A stretch of 37,984 nt of DNA, taken from a virus. The translations under genes were made by a program, and so were the position numbers. Numbering within the stretch: the first letter of the stretch is position 1; every line of letters starts with the position of its first letter. The stretch is taken from IMG/VR virus record IMGVR_UViG_3300005096_000422, positions 1-37,984 of that record; one strand, 5' to 3'. Positions 37,733 to 37,984 of the stretch are shown here, in pieces. The notes beneath the pieces were generated by a model. It saw only the letters and a list, made by a program, of their open reading frames with translations. It was not told the DNA's origin and did no database searches.

Positions 37733-37984
37733 TCAGTCTTCGAGGGGCGGCATACCCGTGGTGTTATAACCGGCATCGACGTAGGTGATTTCACCGGTGA
37801 TACCCGATGCCAGGTCGGAACAAAGGAAAGCAGCAACGTTGCCGACTTCATCAATGGTGACATTCTTGCGCAGGGGAGCAGCGCGTTCCATCAGGCTCAG
37901 CATCTTGCGGAAGTTGGTGATGCCTGCTGCGGCCAGCGTCTTGATCGGACCGGCCGAGATACCGTTAACGCGGATGCCGTCCGG
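37733..37984 (-). CDS. fabI: enoyl-[acyl-carrier-protein] reductase (FabI), C-terminal part
   Basis: The minus strand reads [60 protein letters not shown], and ends [11 protein letters not shown]. This is the C-terminus of the NADH-dependent enoyl-ACP reductase that completes each cycle of fatty-acid elongation. [11 protein letters not shown] and AAFLCSDL are diagnostic for FabI rather than other short-chain reductases. The 5' part lies beyond the window. The gene converges on the split symporter. Confidence 0.92.
   Translation of the reverse strand, partial: PDGIRVNGISAGPIKTLAAAGITNFRKMLSLMERAAPLRKNVTIDEVGNVAAFLCSDLASGITGEITYVDAGYNTTGMPPLED

Noticed and set aside
1-37984. CRISPR arrays, tRNA/rRNA genes, diversity-generating retroelement
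   Set aside because: No regularly spaced repeats, no tRNA-like cloverleaf or rRNA sequence noticed, and no reverse transcriptase frame.

Overview
The window holds one complete Mu-type (replicatively transposing) prophage of about 37.1 kb (137..37226) inserted in the chromosome of a Gram-negative bacterium, probably a gammaproteobacterium. The host is inferred from the FabI C-terminus, the GltP/DctA-type symporter and moderate-to-high GC; the species cannot be told. The element begins with TG and ends with CA. It is flanked by a direct CCTGGC repeat (131..136 and 37227..37232) and carries mirror-image ACTGCGATAAA sites near both ends. It cut a dicarboxylate/amino-acid:cation symporter gene in two (fragments 1..136 and 37227..37344). 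Beyond the right fragment lie a palindromic intergenic repeat element and the 3' end of a convergent fabI gene.

Layout. Late genes lie on the minus strand and read leftward from 24970 to 237. The order is GH108 endolysin, small membrane proteins and a holin, Mu gp25/gp26-like proteins, small and large terminase (gp27/gp28-like), portal, gpF-like head morphogenesis protein, a fused HTH-protease-major capsid protein, a receptor/decoration cassette (170-aa protein, SGNH esterase, beta-helix spike, exported duplicated protein), neck and tail-completion proteins, tail tube, tail-assembly chaperones with a -1 frameshift, tape measure, distal tail, hub, tail fibre, and finally a Dam-type adenine methylase next to the left end. 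The tail genes (G/GT chaperones, tape measure, no sheath or baseplate wedge genes) predict a non-contractile siphovirus tail.

Control centre, 24971..27173. Two small plus-strand regulator-like genes have their own sigma70 promoter. A leftward operon holds a CI-like repressor, an exported DUF4177 protein and a lipoprotein, so the last two are probably expressed in the lysogen. A divergent operator/promoter region with two identical ATTATGCATAT sites 21 bp apart separates the repressor from the early operon.

Early genes, 27174..37102, plus strand, nearly all overlapping head to tail: Ner-like and winged-helix regulators, DUF3102 protein, DDE transposase, MuB/ExeA-like ATPase, several accessory genes (membrane protein, Zn-ribbon proteins, HD phosphohydrolase, DUF5131/Gp37-Gp68 protein), GemA/gp16 and a Mor-type activator as the last gene before the right end.

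How it works together. Repressor binding silences the early promoter. On induction TnpA and TnpB act on the two ends, and Mor, made last, should switch on the leftward late genes. A near-identical dyad motif, ATTAAAGNGCTTTAGT, occurs upstream of the endolysin and upstream of the protease-capsid gene, the places where Mu has its lys and I promoters, and once more between two convergent genes. It is the best candidate for the late activator site. The most notable points are that motif, the HTH-protease-capsid fusion, the -1 frameshift signal, the esterase/beta-helix cassette inside the head genes, the duplicated exported protein and the lysogeny operon with two envelope proteins.
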